From assembly GCF_022919575.1 (NCBI RefSeq), contig NZ_CP095071.1, forward strand, positions 620,001 through 684,000: a stretch of DNA of 64,000 nt, given 5' to 3'. Positions 36,388 to 45,909 of this stretch are shown in pieces. Position numbers and translations under genes: made by a program. Each line of letters begins with the position of its first letter. The first letter of the stretch is position 1. Below the pieces are notes generated by a model that saw only the letters and a list, made by a program, of their open reading frames with translations, ran no database searches and was not told the origin of the DNA. Source of the stretch: Gracilibacillus salinarum (GTDB taxonomy: Bacteria > Bacillota > Bacilli > Bacillales > Amphibacillaceae).

Positions 36388-37074
36388 GTGATCAGTAATT
36401 TGTGGGCAGAGTTGGATTGGATCAGTTTATTGCAAGTAATTTCAATCGATATTATATTATCAGGTGATAACGCACTTATTATTGCTATGGCAACAAAGAA
36501 TCTGAACAAGAGACACCAAAACAAAGCAATTCTATTTGGGGTTGCAGGGGCGATCTTGCTACGTATCACTTTCGCAAGCGGAATTATATTCTTGCTTAAA
36601 TTTCCGCTAATCTATTTGATAGGTGGAATATTATTAATTTGGATCGGCTATAAGATACTGTTAAAAGAAGATGAAGCACAAGATATCGCATCCCATCAAT
36701 CCTTGTATAAAGCTGTGATGACCATTATTGTTGCGGATGTGATCATGAGCTTGGACAATGTTGTAGCGATAGCTGGTGCTTCGAAAGGCAGTGTTACGCT
36801 ATTAGCATTAGGTGTAATGATTAGTATTCCATTGATGATTTTCGGTGCCAAATTTATCGTACTATTATTGAAAAAATATCCATTTCTCATCTATATCGGT
36901 TCGGCTATTTTAGTGTATACCGGGGTTGATATGATGATTCATGAACCGTTTGTTTTTAACTTTTTTCAACTTCAATCAGGCATGATAACGATTATTCTGA
37001 GCTTTATCTTAACGATTGGTGTTGTTGTATCTGCCTATGTTTCCAACAATGAAAACTATTCAGGCAGTCATTAA
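36388..37074 (+). CDS. TerC family membrane protein (YjbE/YkoY-like)
   Basis: 228 residues with about seven membrane helices. The family's two acidic motifs are present: DIILSGDNALIIAMA near the N-terminus and DVIMSLDNVVAIAGA in the middle. TerC proteins YceF, YkoY and YjbE have been linked to manganese efflux and metalation of exported enzymes; which role applies here cannot be told. The start is GTG with AAAGGAGG 8 nt upstream. It is a single-gene plus-strand unit convergent with the TRIC gene. Confidence 0.88.
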   Translation: MISNLWAELDWISLLQVISIDIILSGDNALIIAMATKNLNKRHQNKAILFGVAGAILLRITFASGIIFLLKFPLIYLIGGILLIWIGYKILLKEDEAQDIASHQSLYKAVMTIIVADVIMSLDNVVAIAGASKGSVTLLALGVMISIPLMIFGAKFIVLLLKKYPFLIYIGSAILVYTGVDMMIHEPFVFNFFQLQSGMITIILSFILTIGVVVSAYVSNNENYSGSH

Positions 37075-37077
37075 AAT

Positions 37078-37698
37078 TTACTTTGCAACAGAATTTTTGT
37101 GAACAATGGGAACATTCCATTTCCACTTCACTGCTAACATTCGAATAGTAGCAGTAACGATTAAGCAAATGTATAAGCTAATACTTGGGGCGACGAATTC
37201 GTATGTTAGAATCAAGCTTATCGAACCAGCAATCGAAGCAATTCCGTAAATCTCTTTACGAAACACAAGCGGAATTTCACGCACAAATACATCACGCAGC
37301 ACACCGCCCCCAATACCTGTGACAAGACCCATAGCAACGATAAGAAATGGTTCGGAATAATCGAGCGAGATCGCAGCGTTAGCTCCAACAGCAGTAAATA
37401 CGCCCAAGCCAATGGCATCGGAGAAAACAATGGCGTGTTCAAATCTATTTAACTTATCGAAAAACAGTATGGTGATTAGACAAGCTAATAAGCTAACCAG
37501 AAAATATTGCGGATCCGCCAAGTTAGTAGGTGGAATATTACCGATCATAATATCACGGATAACTCCACCTGCTAAAGCTGTGGTTAAGCCAAGTAAGATC
37601 ACGCCAAAGATATCTAAATTATTCTTTATCGCTATTAATGCACCAGAGATAGCAAATGCGATGGTGCCTATATATACAAATGTTTCGATCAATAGCAT
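37078..37698 (-). CDS. TRIC cation channel family protein (UPF0126)
   Basis: 206-residue membrane protein with seven hydrophobic helices and the duplicated glycine-rich motif of the trimeric intracellular cation channel family: ALAGGVIRDIMIG in the first half and GIGGGVLRDVFVREIP in the second. Prokaryotic TRIC homologues form K+-permeable trimers. It ends 3 bp from the convergent TerC gene and is 4 bp downstream of the channel-like gene, with which it is probably co-transcribed. Confidence 0.88.
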   Translation of the reverse strand: MLLIETFVYIGTIAFAISGALIAIKNNLDIFGVILLGLTTALAGGVIRDIMIGNIPPTNLADPQYFLVSLLACLITILFFDKLNRFEHAIVFSDAIGLGVFTAVGANAAISLDYSEPFLIVAMGLVTGIGGGVLRDVFVREIPLVFRKEIYGIASIAGSISLILTYEFVAPSISLYICLIVTATIRMLAVKWKWNVPIVHKNSVAK

Positions 37699-37701
37699 GG
37701 G

Positions 37702-38331
37702 TTACCCTCCATTTCGTGATGTAGAAAATAACTCGCGTCTCTTCTTCCACATCGTTTCAAACTTTTCAAAAAACCACTGAAGTACGACACCTTGCATTAT
37801 CACACCAAAAAATGAAGTGATTGTCAATACGACAATGGTTGGAAAGTGTTCGATCGTCTCCATACTGCTTGCAAAAATAAATAGATGTTTGAAGACGGCA
37901 GCAAAAGAAGCACTAAGCTGAGACACTTGATTTTCCATTTTCCAAATAAACACGGCTTCCATACTTAGTAAAATCGGAATAAGTGAAAAAAACACGACAC
38001 GCATTCCGTTTGATAACTTTTTCAAATAAGGCGAAATATAATATTTTGTTATGGTCTTAATGCGAAATAAGTAAAATAATCTTACAATTCTAGCAACTTG
38101 AAAAAACTGATCGAGTGGGATAACAGCTATCAACAAAAATGGATTCTGTTTTACAAATTGCCATTTTTGTTCTGCTATTATAATTCGTGCAATGTAATCA
38201 ACTAAAAAGATTAACCAAACTATCATATTGATAAGAGAATTAATTTCATTCTCTGCCCATAAAGTTAAAATCGTAACCATCACCAGCACGATCATAATCA
38301 CATCATATATCCATTTTGTAACACGTTGCAT
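37702..38331 (-). CDS. Channel-like membrane protein without a K+ selectivity filter
   Basis: About 209 residues with at least six hydrophobic stretches. An S4-like helix carries spaced arginines (ARIVRLFYLFRIKTI). The layout resembles six-helix voltage-gated cation channels, but where TxGYG should stand the sequence reads FASSMETIEHFP, so the K+ filter is missing. The start ATG at 38331 follows GGTGATG; GTG/ATG codons just upstream are also possible. It is paired with the TRIC gene. Specific function unknown. Confidence 0.65.
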   Translation of the reverse strand: MQRVTKWIYDVIMIVLVMVTILTLWAENEINSLINMIVWLIFLVDYIARIIIAEQKWQFVKQNPFLLIAVIPLDQFFQVARIVRLFYLFRIKTITKYYISPYLKKLSNGMRVVFFSLIPILLSMEAVFIWKMENQVSQLSASFAAVFKHLFIFASSMETIEHFPTIVVLTITSFFGVIMQGVVLQWFFEKFETMWKKRRELFSTSRNGG

Positions 38332-38356
38332 ACTCATCACCAATTCAAAATAAGTA

Positions 38357-38393
38357 AAGGGAAACCTGCATCTTTTCGTTGTAGGTTTCCCTT
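38357..38393 (-). terminator. Terminator of the bkd operon
   Basis: AAGGGAAACCTGCA and TGTAGGTTTCCCTT form a near-perfect 14-bp stem between bkdB and the channel-like gene. The minus strand continues ACTTATTTTG. Likely the end of the bkd transcript. Confidence 0.7.
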
Positions 38394-38471
38394 GCTTTTA
38401 TTAGTATACTGTTTTTCATAGAAAATGGGAACAGTTTTTTTCCATCTATCCCAAAGTAAAGGACAGGTTAC

Positions 38472-39737
38472 TTAGTAAATTGGCGTTGTATCGCTTGAAA
38501 TATTTTCTAATATCGCTTTGACATGAGACATGAATGCACCGCAGATCACACCATCCAACACACGATGATCGAGCGATAAACAAAGATTTACCATATCACG
38601 GGCCGCAAACATATCATCAATAATAACCGGTCGTTTCACAATGGATTCAACTTGTAAAATAGCCGACTGTGGATAGTTTATTACACCCATTGATTCTACT
38701 GAACCGAAGGAACCAGTATTATTGACAGTAAAGGTACCACCTTCCATATCTTCCTGTGTTAATGTATTTGTTCTTGCCTTTTTAGAAAGCTGCGCGATTT
38801 CTTTCGCAATTCCTTTGATACTTTTTTCATCTACATTCTTAATGACAGGTACATATAGTTCATGTTCATGAGCAACCGCGATCGATAAGTTAATATCCTT
38901 GCGCTGAATAATTTTTTCTCCTGCCCAACAGCTGTTTAACTCAGGGAATTTCTTCAAAGCTTTCGCCACAGCATTTAAAAAGAATGCAAAATAAGATAGG
39001 TTATATCCTTCATTTTCTCTGAACTGGTCTTTTTCAGCGTTACGATAGGCTACAAGATTGGTTACGTCAACTTCAATCATCATCCAGGCATGCGGAATTT
39101 CTGTTTTTGAACGAACCATATTCTGTGCTATCGTTTTGCGCAGACCAGTTACTGGGATTTCTTTGTCACCAGGTTTAGCTTCTACTTGTTTTCTGCGAAT
39201 GATTGGTGGTGTGAACTCCGCTTCCGATTGGTCAGGTTGATCTGCTGGCTGTTCTTTCACAGGCATTACTTCTTGCGCACTAGATGGTCCATCCGCAATA
39301 ACCTTCTCAATATCTTTTCTCGTGATGCGTCCACCTTTTCCTGATCCATTAATCGTATTTAAATCAATTTGATTTTCCTGTGCCAGACGCATCACAACCG
39401 GCGAGTACCGTTTCTTCATATCTGAAGAGGCAGATGAAGATTCATTTGGTTGTACCGATACGTTGTCTGCCTGAGCGGTTTGATCCGACTTCGTTCCTTC
39501 CGCTTCTATGTAGCACATTAACTCCCCAACTTCGATCGTCTGTCCTTCCTCTGCCACTAACTCCTGGATCACTCCTGAATAAGAAGATGGCACTTCTGCA
39601 TTTACTTTATCTGTCATCACTTCTGCAATAGGATCATATTTTTCAATATAGTCTCCAGGTTTTACAAGCCACGTACTCACAGTCCCTTCCGTGACACTCT
39701 CCCCCAGTTGGGGCATATTAATTCGTTGGACCGTCAC
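38472..39737 (-). CDS. bkdB: Branched-chain 2-oxoacid dehydrogenase E2 component
   Basis: Dihydrolipoyl acyltransferase core of the branched-chain complex, which makes isobutyryl-, isovaleryl- and 2-methylbutyryl-CoA, precursors of branched fatty acids. A lipoyl domain with Lys44 (MTDKVNAEV) is followed by an E1/E3-binding domain (SPVVMRLAQENQIDLNTINGSG) and the catalytic domain with HRVLDG. The GTG at 39737 fits AAGGAG spacing better than the GTG at 39746. It is last in the operon. Confidence 0.93.
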   Translation of the reverse strand: MTVQRINMPQLGESVTEGTVSTWLVKPGDYIEKYDPIAEVMTDKVNAEVPSSYSGVIQELVAEEGQTIEVGELMCYIEAEGTKSDQTAQADNVSVQPNESSSASSDMKKRYSPVVMRLAQENQIDLNTINGSGKGGRITRKDIEKVIADGPSSAQEVMPVKEQPADQPDQSEAEFTPPIIRRKQVEAKPGDKEIPVTGLRKTIAQNMVRSKTEIPHAWMMIEVDVTNLVAYRNAEKDQFRENEGYNLSYFAFFLNAVAKALKKFPELNSCWAGEKIIQRKDINLSIAVAHEHELYVPVIKNVDEKSIKGIAKEIAQLSKKARTNTLTQEDMEGGTFTVNNTGSFGSVESMGVINYPQSAILQVESIVKRPVIIDDMFAARDMVNLCLSLDHRVLDGVICGAFMSHVKAILENISSDTTPIY

Positions 39738-39752
39738 ACTACTCACTCCTTC

Positions 39753-40736
39753 TTAAAATTCTGCCAGCTCTCGAATAGCTTGTTCAATTTTGTCTGCATT
39801 CACCATGAATTCTTTCTCCAGTGGCGGTGCATATGGCATCGCTGGTACATCCGGTCCAGCTAATCGTTTAATAGGTGCATCTAAATCAAATAAACAATGT
39901 TCACTAATAATAGCAGCTACTTCCCCAATAATGCTTCCTTCTTTATTATCTTCCGTTACGAGTAACACTTTACCAGTTTTGGATGCTGCTTGTTTGATCG
40001 TTTCTTGATCTAACGGATAAACTGTCCTTAAGTCAACAATCTCTGTCGAAATGCCTTCCTGTTCCAGCTTTTCAGCAGCTTGTTTGGCAAAATGAACACA
40101 TAAACCATAAGTGATGACAGTGACATCTTCTCCCTCACGTTTTACATCCGCTTTACCAATCTCAACAGTATAGTCGTCCTCTGGTACTTCTTCCTTCAGT
40201 AAACGATAAGCACGTTTATGTTCCAGGAATAATACCGGATCATCATCGCGTATGGCCGCTTTTAACAAACCTTTTACATCATAAGGACTTGAAGGCATGA
40301 CAATTTTCAATCCAGGCTGGTTTGCAAAAATCGCTTCAATCGACTGCGAATGATACAGCGCTCCATGAACACCGCCTCCATATGGAGCTCTAATCGTTAT
40401 TGGACAATCCCAATCATTGTTCGATCTGTATCTTATTTTAGCCGCTTCCGAGATAATCTGATTGACTGCAGGTAAAATAAAATCAGCAAACTGCATTTCA
40501 GCTACCGGTCGCATTCCATACATCGCCGCACCGATTCCTACCCCTGCAATGGCAGATTCCGCAAGTGGCGTATCAATAACTCGTTCTTCGCCAAATTGAT
40601 CATATAATCCCGCAGTAGCAAGAAAGACTCCTCCTCGCTTTCCTACATCTTCCCCTAGCACGAATACTTTTTCGTTTTGTTCCATTTCTTCCTTCAAAGC
40701 CTGATTTACAGCTTGAATATATGTCATTACAGCCAT
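39753..40736 (-). CDS. bkdAB: Branched-chain 2-oxoacid dehydrogenase E1 beta
   Basis: Beta subunit of the thiamine-dependent E1 enzyme. Of 327 residues, the N-terminal part shows GEDVGKRGGVFLATAGL and the stretch DTPLAESAIAGVGIGAAMYG, followed by the transketolase C domain with KTGKVLLVTEDNKEGSIIGE. Its start codon overlaps the bkdAA stop (TGATG), which implies coupled translation and equal subunit amounts. Confidence 0.94.
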   Translation of the reverse strand: MAVMTYIQAVNQALKEEMEQNEKVFVLGEDVGKRGGVFLATAGLYDQFGEERVIDTPLAESAIAGVGIGAAMYGMRPVAEMQFADFILPAVNQIISEAAKIRYRSNNDWDCPITIRAPYGGGVHGALYHSQSIEAIFANQPGLKIVMPSSPYDVKGLLKAAIRDDDPVLFLEHKRAYRLLKEEVPEDDYTVEIGKADVKREGEDVTVITYGLCVHFAKQAAEKLEQEGISTEIVDLRTVYPLDQETIKQAASKTGKVLLVTEDNKEGSIIGEVAAIISEHCLFDLDAPIKRLAGPDVPAMPYAPPLEKEFMVNADKIEQAIRELAEF

Positions 40737-41737
40737 CAGTTTGCCCCCTTCTCATCATAGACGTAGCGTTCTAATGTAGATGCGTCTGCGTATGGTGCGT
40801 TTTCTGCATATTCAGTCGCTTCATTAATTTCATTTTTAATAGATGCTTCGAACTCTTCTTCTATCGCTTCTGTTAAATACCCTTGTTCCACCAGGTATTT
40901 TTTAAATACCGCAAGACCGTCTTTTGTTTTTTCTTCTGTTACTTCTTCTTTTGTTCGATAAGTCATATCATCGTCATCACTAGAGTGCGGAGTTAAGCGA
41001 TAAGAAACAGCTTCAATCAGTGTAGGTCCCTCGCCGTTTATAGCGCGATCGCGAGCGTCTTTCACAGCGTTATAGACAGCAAATGTATCATTACCGTCGA
41101 TTTTAATACCTTTCATTCCATAACCAATAGCTCGATCTGAGATATTATCACAAGCTACTTGCTTATGCAGCGGTACACTAATCGCATATTTGTTGTTTTC
41201 CACCATGAAGATAGCAGGCAATTTATGAACCCCCGCAAAATTTAGCCCTTCATGAAAATCTCCTTGGTTAGATGACCCCTCTCCTAACGTAACAAAAGAG
41301 ACAGATGGCTTTTTCTCCATCTTGCTAGCCAAGGCAAAGCCGGTTGCATGTGGCACCTGAGTCGTTACCGGCGATGAACCTGTTACAATTCGATTTTTCT
41401 TTTGGCTAAAGTGACTTGGCATTTGACGACCACCGGAGTTAGGGTCCTCTGCTTTTGCATAAGCCTGCAAGAATATTTCTTTTGTTGTCATTCCGAAGTG
41501 AACTACTACCCCTAAATCCCTGTAATATGGCAATGCATAATCTAATTCTTTGTCCAAAGCAAAGGAAGCTGCAATTTGCATCACTTCTTGCCCTTGACAG
41601 GATACGACGAACGGAATGCTGCCTGAACGATTTAATAACCACATTCTCTCATCAATTCTTCTTGCTAATAACATTTCTCGATACATGCTTAATAACGTTT
41701 CTTTATCGGTCTTAATATCGACTGTTTGATTAACCAT
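40736..41737 (-). CDS. bkdAA: Branched-chain 2-oxoacid dehydrogenase E1 alpha
   Basis: Alpha subunit of E1, 333 residues. The thiamine diphosphate motif is present as GEGSSNQGDFHEGLNFAGV through ENNKYAISVP, and the conserved YRLTPHSSDDDD stretch of the phosphorylation loop region is visible. The ATG at 41737, with GGGAGG upstream, is used; it overlaps the end of lpdV by 8 bp. The longer in-frame extension falls wholly within lpdV. Confidence 0.94.
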   Translation of the reverse strand: MVNQTVDIKTDKETLLSMYREMLLARRIDERMWLLNRSGSIPFVVSCQGQEVMQIAASFALDKELDYALPYYRDLGVVVHFGMTTKEIFLQAYAKAEDPNSGGRQMPSHFSQKKNRIVTGSSPVTTQVPHATGFALASKMEKKPSVSFVTLGEGSSNQGDFHEGLNFAGVHKLPAIFMVENNKYAISVPLHKQVACDNISDRAIGYGMKGIKIDGNDTFAVYNAVKDARDRAINGEGPTLIEAVSYRLTPHSSDDDDMTYRTKEEVTEEKTKDGLAVFKKYLVEQGYLTEAIEEEFEASIKNEINEATEYAENAPYADASTLERYVYDEKGAN

Positions 41738-43151
41738 GATTTTTCCTCCCTTGTACTGCTTGTGCAGCTTCTCCAAAAATTTCACTAACAGATGGATGCG
41801 GGTAAATCACCTCTGACAATTCCAACGCCGAACTATCAAAATATTTCGCCACACTGGCTTGTCCAATTAATTCTGTTACGTGTTCACCTAATAAATGAAT
41901 GCCTAGTATATCATCTGTTTTTGTGTCTATTATTATTTTCATAAACCCATCCGTATGACCATTCACATGTGCTTTTCCAATGGCTTGAAGTGATATTTTT
42001 TCTGTTTGATAATCATAACCATCCTGTTTCGCTTCCTGTTCTGTTAAACCAATCATCGCTACTTCCGGATTGCTGTAGATACAAGATGGTATTTCCTGAT
42101 CCGATAGTGTACTGCCAGCAACATCGGCGATATGTTCAACCGCTTTTTTTCCTTCATAAGTAGCAACGTGCGCAAGTTGTCGACCACCTATAACATCGCC
42201 AATCGCATAGATGTGACTTTCCTTTGTTTGGAAATTTTGGTTGACGCTAATAAAACCTTTTTGATCCAGTTCAATATCAGTGTTCTCCAGGCCAATCTTG
42301 TAGGTATTCGCCTTTCTCCCTACTGCCATCAATAGTTTATCTGTTGTACATTGATGAGTTTCCCCTTTATGCTGATACTGAACCTGCAATGACGACCCTG
42401 TCTTCGTCGCACGTTCAATCATCGCTTGTTCTATAACGGTTATCCCTTTTTTCTCAAGTGAACGTTTCATCTGCTTCGTTACCTCTTGATCGAACATCGG
42501 CAGCATGTGATCCTGCGCTTCCAAAATAGTCACCTCAACTCCGACATCTTGCAGAAAAGAGGCCCATTCAATTCCGATCACACCCCCGCCAACAATAACG
42601 ATTGAAGCAGGTAAATTGGTCAAATTAACTAAATCATCTGATGTGAGAATATCTTCATGATCAGCTTTAAGTGCAGGCAGTTCGGCTGGCGAAGAACCTG
42701 TAGCAATCACGACATTTTTCGGAATTAAAATATCATTCTCACGATCATCATCATATTCTACCGAAATTGTTCCAGCTATCGGCGAAAAGATCGAAGGACC
42801 TAAAATTCGTCCGTAACCTTGGTAAACATCTATTTGATTAGATTTCATCAAATGTGTTACACCTTTATGTAAAGAAGCTACTACGTTGTCTTTCCGTTCA
42901 ATCGCCTGAACCAGATTAAATGTCGGTTCAGTGGTTTCCACTCCAAATGCTGCAGCTGATTTTACTTGCTGAAAAACATTAGCACTTTTTAGTAATGCTT
43001 TCGTGGGAATACAACCTTTATGCAGACAAGTACCACCTAACGCATCTTTTTCCACTACAGCTGTCTTGAGTCCAAGCTGAACAGCCCGGATAGCTGTCAT
43101 GTAACCTCCTGTTCCACCGCCTAGAATTACCAGATCATAATTATGAGCCAT
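41730..43151 (-). CDS. lpdV: Dihydrolipoyl dehydrogenase (branched-chain complex E3)
   Basis: FAD flavoprotein that reoxidises lipoyl groups of BkdB with NAD+. The FAD motif is GGGTGGYMTAI, the redox disulfide Cys42/Cys47 lies in GGTCLHKGCIPTK, the NAD motif is IVGGGVIGIEWAS, and the dimer-interface catalytic His-Glu is in HPHPSVSEIFGE-like YPHPSVSEIFGEA. Start at 43151 (MAHNYD) matches B. subtilis LpdV; an ATG at 43160 is closer to the ribosome site. It overlaps buk by about 11 bp. Confidence 0.94.
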   Translation of the reverse strand: MAHNYDLVILGGGTGGYMTAIRAVQLGLKTAVVEKDALGGTCLHKGCIPTKALLKSANVFQQVKSAAAFGVETTEPTFNLVQAIERKDNVVASLHKGVTHLMKSNQIDVYQGYGRILGPSIFSPIAGTISVEYDDDRENDILIPKNVVIATGSSPAELPALKADHEDILTSDDLVNLTNLPASIVIVGGGVIGIEWASFLQDVGVEVTILEAQDHMLPMFDQEVTKQMKRSLEKKGITVIEQAMIERATKTGSSLQVQYQHKGETHQCTTDKLLMAVGRKANTYKIGLENTDIELDQKGFISVNQNFQTKESHIYAIGDVIGGRQLAHVATYEGKKAVEHIADVAGSTLSDQEIPSCIYSNPEVAMIGLTEQEAKQDGYDYQTEKISLQAIGKAHVNGHTDGFMKIIIDTKTDDILGIHLLGEHVTELIGQASVAKYFDSSALELSEVIYPHPSVSEIFGEAAQAVQGRKNHG

Positions 43152-44238
43152 TTCTGCCATTCCTTCCTATTTCATAATGCTTTATCGTTTCTTTCCCAAT
43201 TAGTACGCGTAATGTCCCTTGCGCTAAGGCTAGCATGACATTCTCACCTGGGAATACATATGTATCAGCAATCCAACTGACCTGCTGAATAATTTTTTCG
43301 TTTAAATATGAATAAGCCGCTAAGTCACCAGTTAAAGCAATTGCATTGACATTACCTGATAACACAGCACTCATCTTACCAATCTCTTTTGCAATTTGAA
43401 AACCTAATATATCAAATACTTCTTCGACTTGTTCTGGTGATGTATGCCATAACCAATCGAGATCTGCTTTTCGTTCAATACCCAAATAAGATTTCAAACC
43501 ACTCTGGTATATAATCTGCTCCTGGATTTCACCTTTTGATAATCCTGATTCAAAGCAGAGATCTATTAGGCTTTTATTAGGAATAGATCCAGCTCTTTCA
43601 AAAGATAAAGGACCGTCACCATCAAAGCCATTATTGACATCAATCACTTGGCCATATTGATGAGCCCCTACTGTAACACCACCACCGATATGAGCGATAA
43701 TCAAGCAGAGGTCCCCATAATTTGCTTGCAATTGGCTTGCTAATGACCTTGCCACTGATTTTTGATTCAATGCATGAAAAATACTTTTGCGCTCGATTGA
43801 TGGTACACCCGTTTTTCGGGCAATGTCAAACATTTCATCTACCACAACTGGATCGACGATATAGGCTTGTAGGTTCCAGTCCTGAGCAATATCATGCGCC
43901 AGTAATGCACCTAGATTCGATACATGCCCCCCGTTTATTTGATTATTAAGGTCATCAATCATCTGCTGATTAACCTGGTAAGTGCCACCTTCGATAGGGC
44001 GTAACAAACCTCCACGACCACATACAGCATCAAAGTATGTAATATTGAAACCTATTTTTTGTATCGTATTGATAACATCCTTTTTCCGACCTTCTAACTG
44101 TTGAAGAATTTCCAGGTCATCCCATTCATTTTGCAACGGAATCGATTTATCATACAAGCATTCTTCGTTCTCATAAATTGCGATTCTCGTTCCTTCGACT
44201 AATGGGTTAATGACTAATATACGAAAGAGTCTTGTCAT
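43141..44238 (-). CDS. buk: Butyrate / branched-chain fatty acid kinase
   Basis: ASKHA-fold acyl kinase making acyl phosphate or acids from branched-chain acyl groups. 365 residues. The ATP-binding elements are ILVINPLVEGTRIAIYENE, GRGGLLRPIEGGTY, HIGGGVTVGAH and NNGFDGDGPLSFERAG. The start ATG overlaps the bkdR stop (TAATG). The phosphotransbutyrylase (ptb) that normally supplies acyl phosphate is not in this cluster. Confidence 0.93.
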   Translation of the reverse strand: MTRLFRILVINPLVEGTRIAIYENEECLYDKSIPLQNEWDDLEILQQLEGRKKDVINTIQKIGFNITYFDAVCGRGGLLRPIEGGTYQVNQQMIDDLNNQINGGHVSNLGALLAHDIAQDWNLQAYIVDPVVVDEMFDIARKTGVPSIERKSIFHALNQKSVARSLASQLQANYGDLCLIIAHIGGGVTVGAHQYGQVIDVNNGFDGDGPLSFERAGSIPNKSLIDLCFESGLSKGEIQEQIIYQSGLKSYLGIERKADLDWLWHTSPEQVEEVFDILGFQIAKEIGKMSAVLSGNVNAIALTGDLAAYSYLNEKIIQQVSWIADTYVFPGENVMLALAQGTLRVLIGKETIKHYEIGRNGRNGS

Positions 44239-45824
44239 TAAGAGTTTGCACCTCGTTCCATATTATATTTTTCCATTTTATAATATAAATTACGAACAGA
44301 TACGCCCAGCTCTCTAGCCGTTTTTGATTTGTTAAACTGATTCTGTTTAAGTGCGGAGAAAATATAATCCTTTTCAAACTGATCAATTGCTTCCTGCAGG
44401 CTTTTATCCACAGTCGTCCCTGTTTCAACTGAAGAATCGACACCTTCTTCCAAGTGAGCCATCGTAAGTACTTCAGTCCCAAAACTAACACGCAAGACTA
44501 TATTTTCCAATGTTTGTTCTAATTGCATTACATTTCCTGGCCAATCCTGGTTTAGAAGACGTGCAAGTACCTGATCATCGATCGCAGCAACTTTTTTTTG
44601 ATATTTCTGATCCAACATGTTTAATATTGATGAGATAAGCGGTTGGAAATCCTCACTTCTTTCCTTTAGATTAGGCAACACCAAAACATATCTTTGCAAG
44701 ATATCATAGAGATCATCCATCCAGTCAGTTGAGTGGATCGCTTTGACAGTACCGAATATTATTCGAATATGTGGTAGTTTTGTCATTTTTTCTAACAGCT
44801 GCTCTTGTATGTCTTGAGGCAATTTTGAATCCATATATATATAATAAGTACCTTTTTGATTAATTGGAAACTGACTGGATAATGCGTTTTGCAATTCAGA
44901 AAAACGAACATAATAAAAAGGATAGTCTCTCCATTCACTTAAATCATGTATTGCTCGTGCCATCATCTGCTTCCCTGTTCCCACTTCTCCTTTTATCATT
45001 ATCGGGGTATCCATGTTGGCATATAGTTTTGCTTGTTCTTTTGCAATTTTCATTGCAGGTGAAGCAGCAATGATATCAGACATTCGATAAGAGGATTCCA
45101 GCTTACGGATCAAATGTTGAGCCATCTTTAATTCTTCTTCCGTGTCCTGCTCCCTATTCTTATTAATAAATTGCATACAACCGGCAATTTTTCCATGATT
45201 CCACAATGGCTTGCTAATAATTTCTAAAGATCCGGCGCCCCAGTTAGCGGAAATTTGTACACGTTCTAATATTTCTCGCCTAGCATGGATAGCTTTCGTT
45301 GCCAGCAGATCAACCCGTTGAGTTTGTTTCTCGTTTAATTGATTCCAATTTTGACTAACAAACCATTCCGTATTATCTGCCATTACCACTCGAAAGTCGG
45401 AATGATGATGCTTCATACTTTCTTTAATAATACTTTCAAGCATTTTCTTGTCGGTAAACTCAAGTACCTGTTTATCAAATATTTGTAATGACTCGAACAT
45501 TAAGATGACACCTGTTAATGTCCCCTGCTCGCTAAAAAAAGGACGATAAACAGATAGTATTTTTTGTTGATTACTTTTTATCGTATCAATCGAATCAACA
45601 TGCTGATGGAGTTGCTTTACATTGATCGTTGCTGGATGATCAATGACTTCAGACAAGGGCCTCAGCTCGTTGTCATCGTCCAATTCACATATTTCTCTCG
45701 CCATTGCATTGGCAAACTCTATGCAGTCCTCTTTGTTAATTAACATTATTCCCACTGGTAATTGTTGCAACATATGATCATGTTTCATTGATATAATTGA
45801 AGCTATTTTCATCACACCTTGCAT
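44238..45824 (-). CDS. bkdR: Sigma-54-dependent activator BkdR
   Basis: Enhancer-binding activator of the branched-chain degradation genes. PAS domains lie in the first 250 residues (LPVGIMLINKEDCIEFANAM is PAS-like). The central AAA+ domain shows GEVGTGKQ as Walker A. The sigma-54-contacting GAFTGA loop is not evident: the region reads SELQNALSSQFPINQKG. The C-terminal Fis-type helix-turn-helix is NKSKTARELGVSVRNLYYKM. It is fused by a 1-bp overlap to buk. First residue choice is uncertain (MQGVMKIAS or MKIAS). Confidence 0.88.
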   Translation of the reverse strand: MQGVMKIASIISMKHDHMLQQLPVGIMLINKEDCIEFANAMAREICELDDDNELRPLSEVIDHPATINVKQLHQHVDSIDTIKSNQQKILSVYRPFFSEQGTLTGVILMFESLQIFDKQVLEFTDKKMLESIIKESMKHHHSDFRVVMADNTEWFVSQNWNQLNEKQTQRVDLLATKAIHARREILERVQISANWGAGSLEIISKPLWNHGKIAGCMQFINKNREQDTEEELKMAQHLIRKLESSYRMSDIIAASPAMKIAKEQAKLYANMDTPIMIKGEVGTGKQMMARAIHDLSEWRDYPFYYVRFSELQNALSSQFPINQKGTYYIYMDSKLPQDIQEQLLEKMTKLPHIRIIFGTVKAIHSTDWMDDLYDILQRYVLVLPNLKERSEDFQPLISSILNMLDQKYQKKVAAIDDQVLARLLNQDWPGNVMQLEQTLENIVLRVSFGTEVLTMAHLEEGVDSSVETGTTVDKSLQEAIDQFEKDYIFSALKQNQFNKSKTARELGVSVRNLYYKMEKYNMERGANS

Positions 45825-45852
45825 TATTTTTCATACTATTAGTGTATAATTT

Positions 45853-45870
45853 CTTGCAAGATATTGCAAG
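45853..45870. promoter_or_regulatory. Perfect dyad upstream of bkdR
   Basis: CTTGCAA, 4 bp, TTGCAAG is a perfect inverted repeat 29-46 bp before bkdR, in the divergent bkdR-yqzF spacer. It could be an operator or activator site for BkdR or another regulator. Not matched to a known motif. Confidence 0.45.
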
Positions 45871-45880
45871 ATAAAGCTAT

Positions 45881-45909
45881 TTTCAATTATCGAGCTTTTT
45901 TGCTATAAT
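45881..45909 (+). promoter_or_regulatory. Candidate promoter of yqzF
   Basis: TTTCAA (45881-45886), 17 bp, TATAAT (45904-45909), then 32 bp to the TTG start. The -10 is perfect and the -35 poor. Confidence 0.45.

Noticed and set aside
44240..44262. Sigma-54 promoter at the bkdR-buk junction
   Set aside because: TGGAACGAGGTGCA is similar, but the GG-to-GC spacing is 8 instead of 10 bp.
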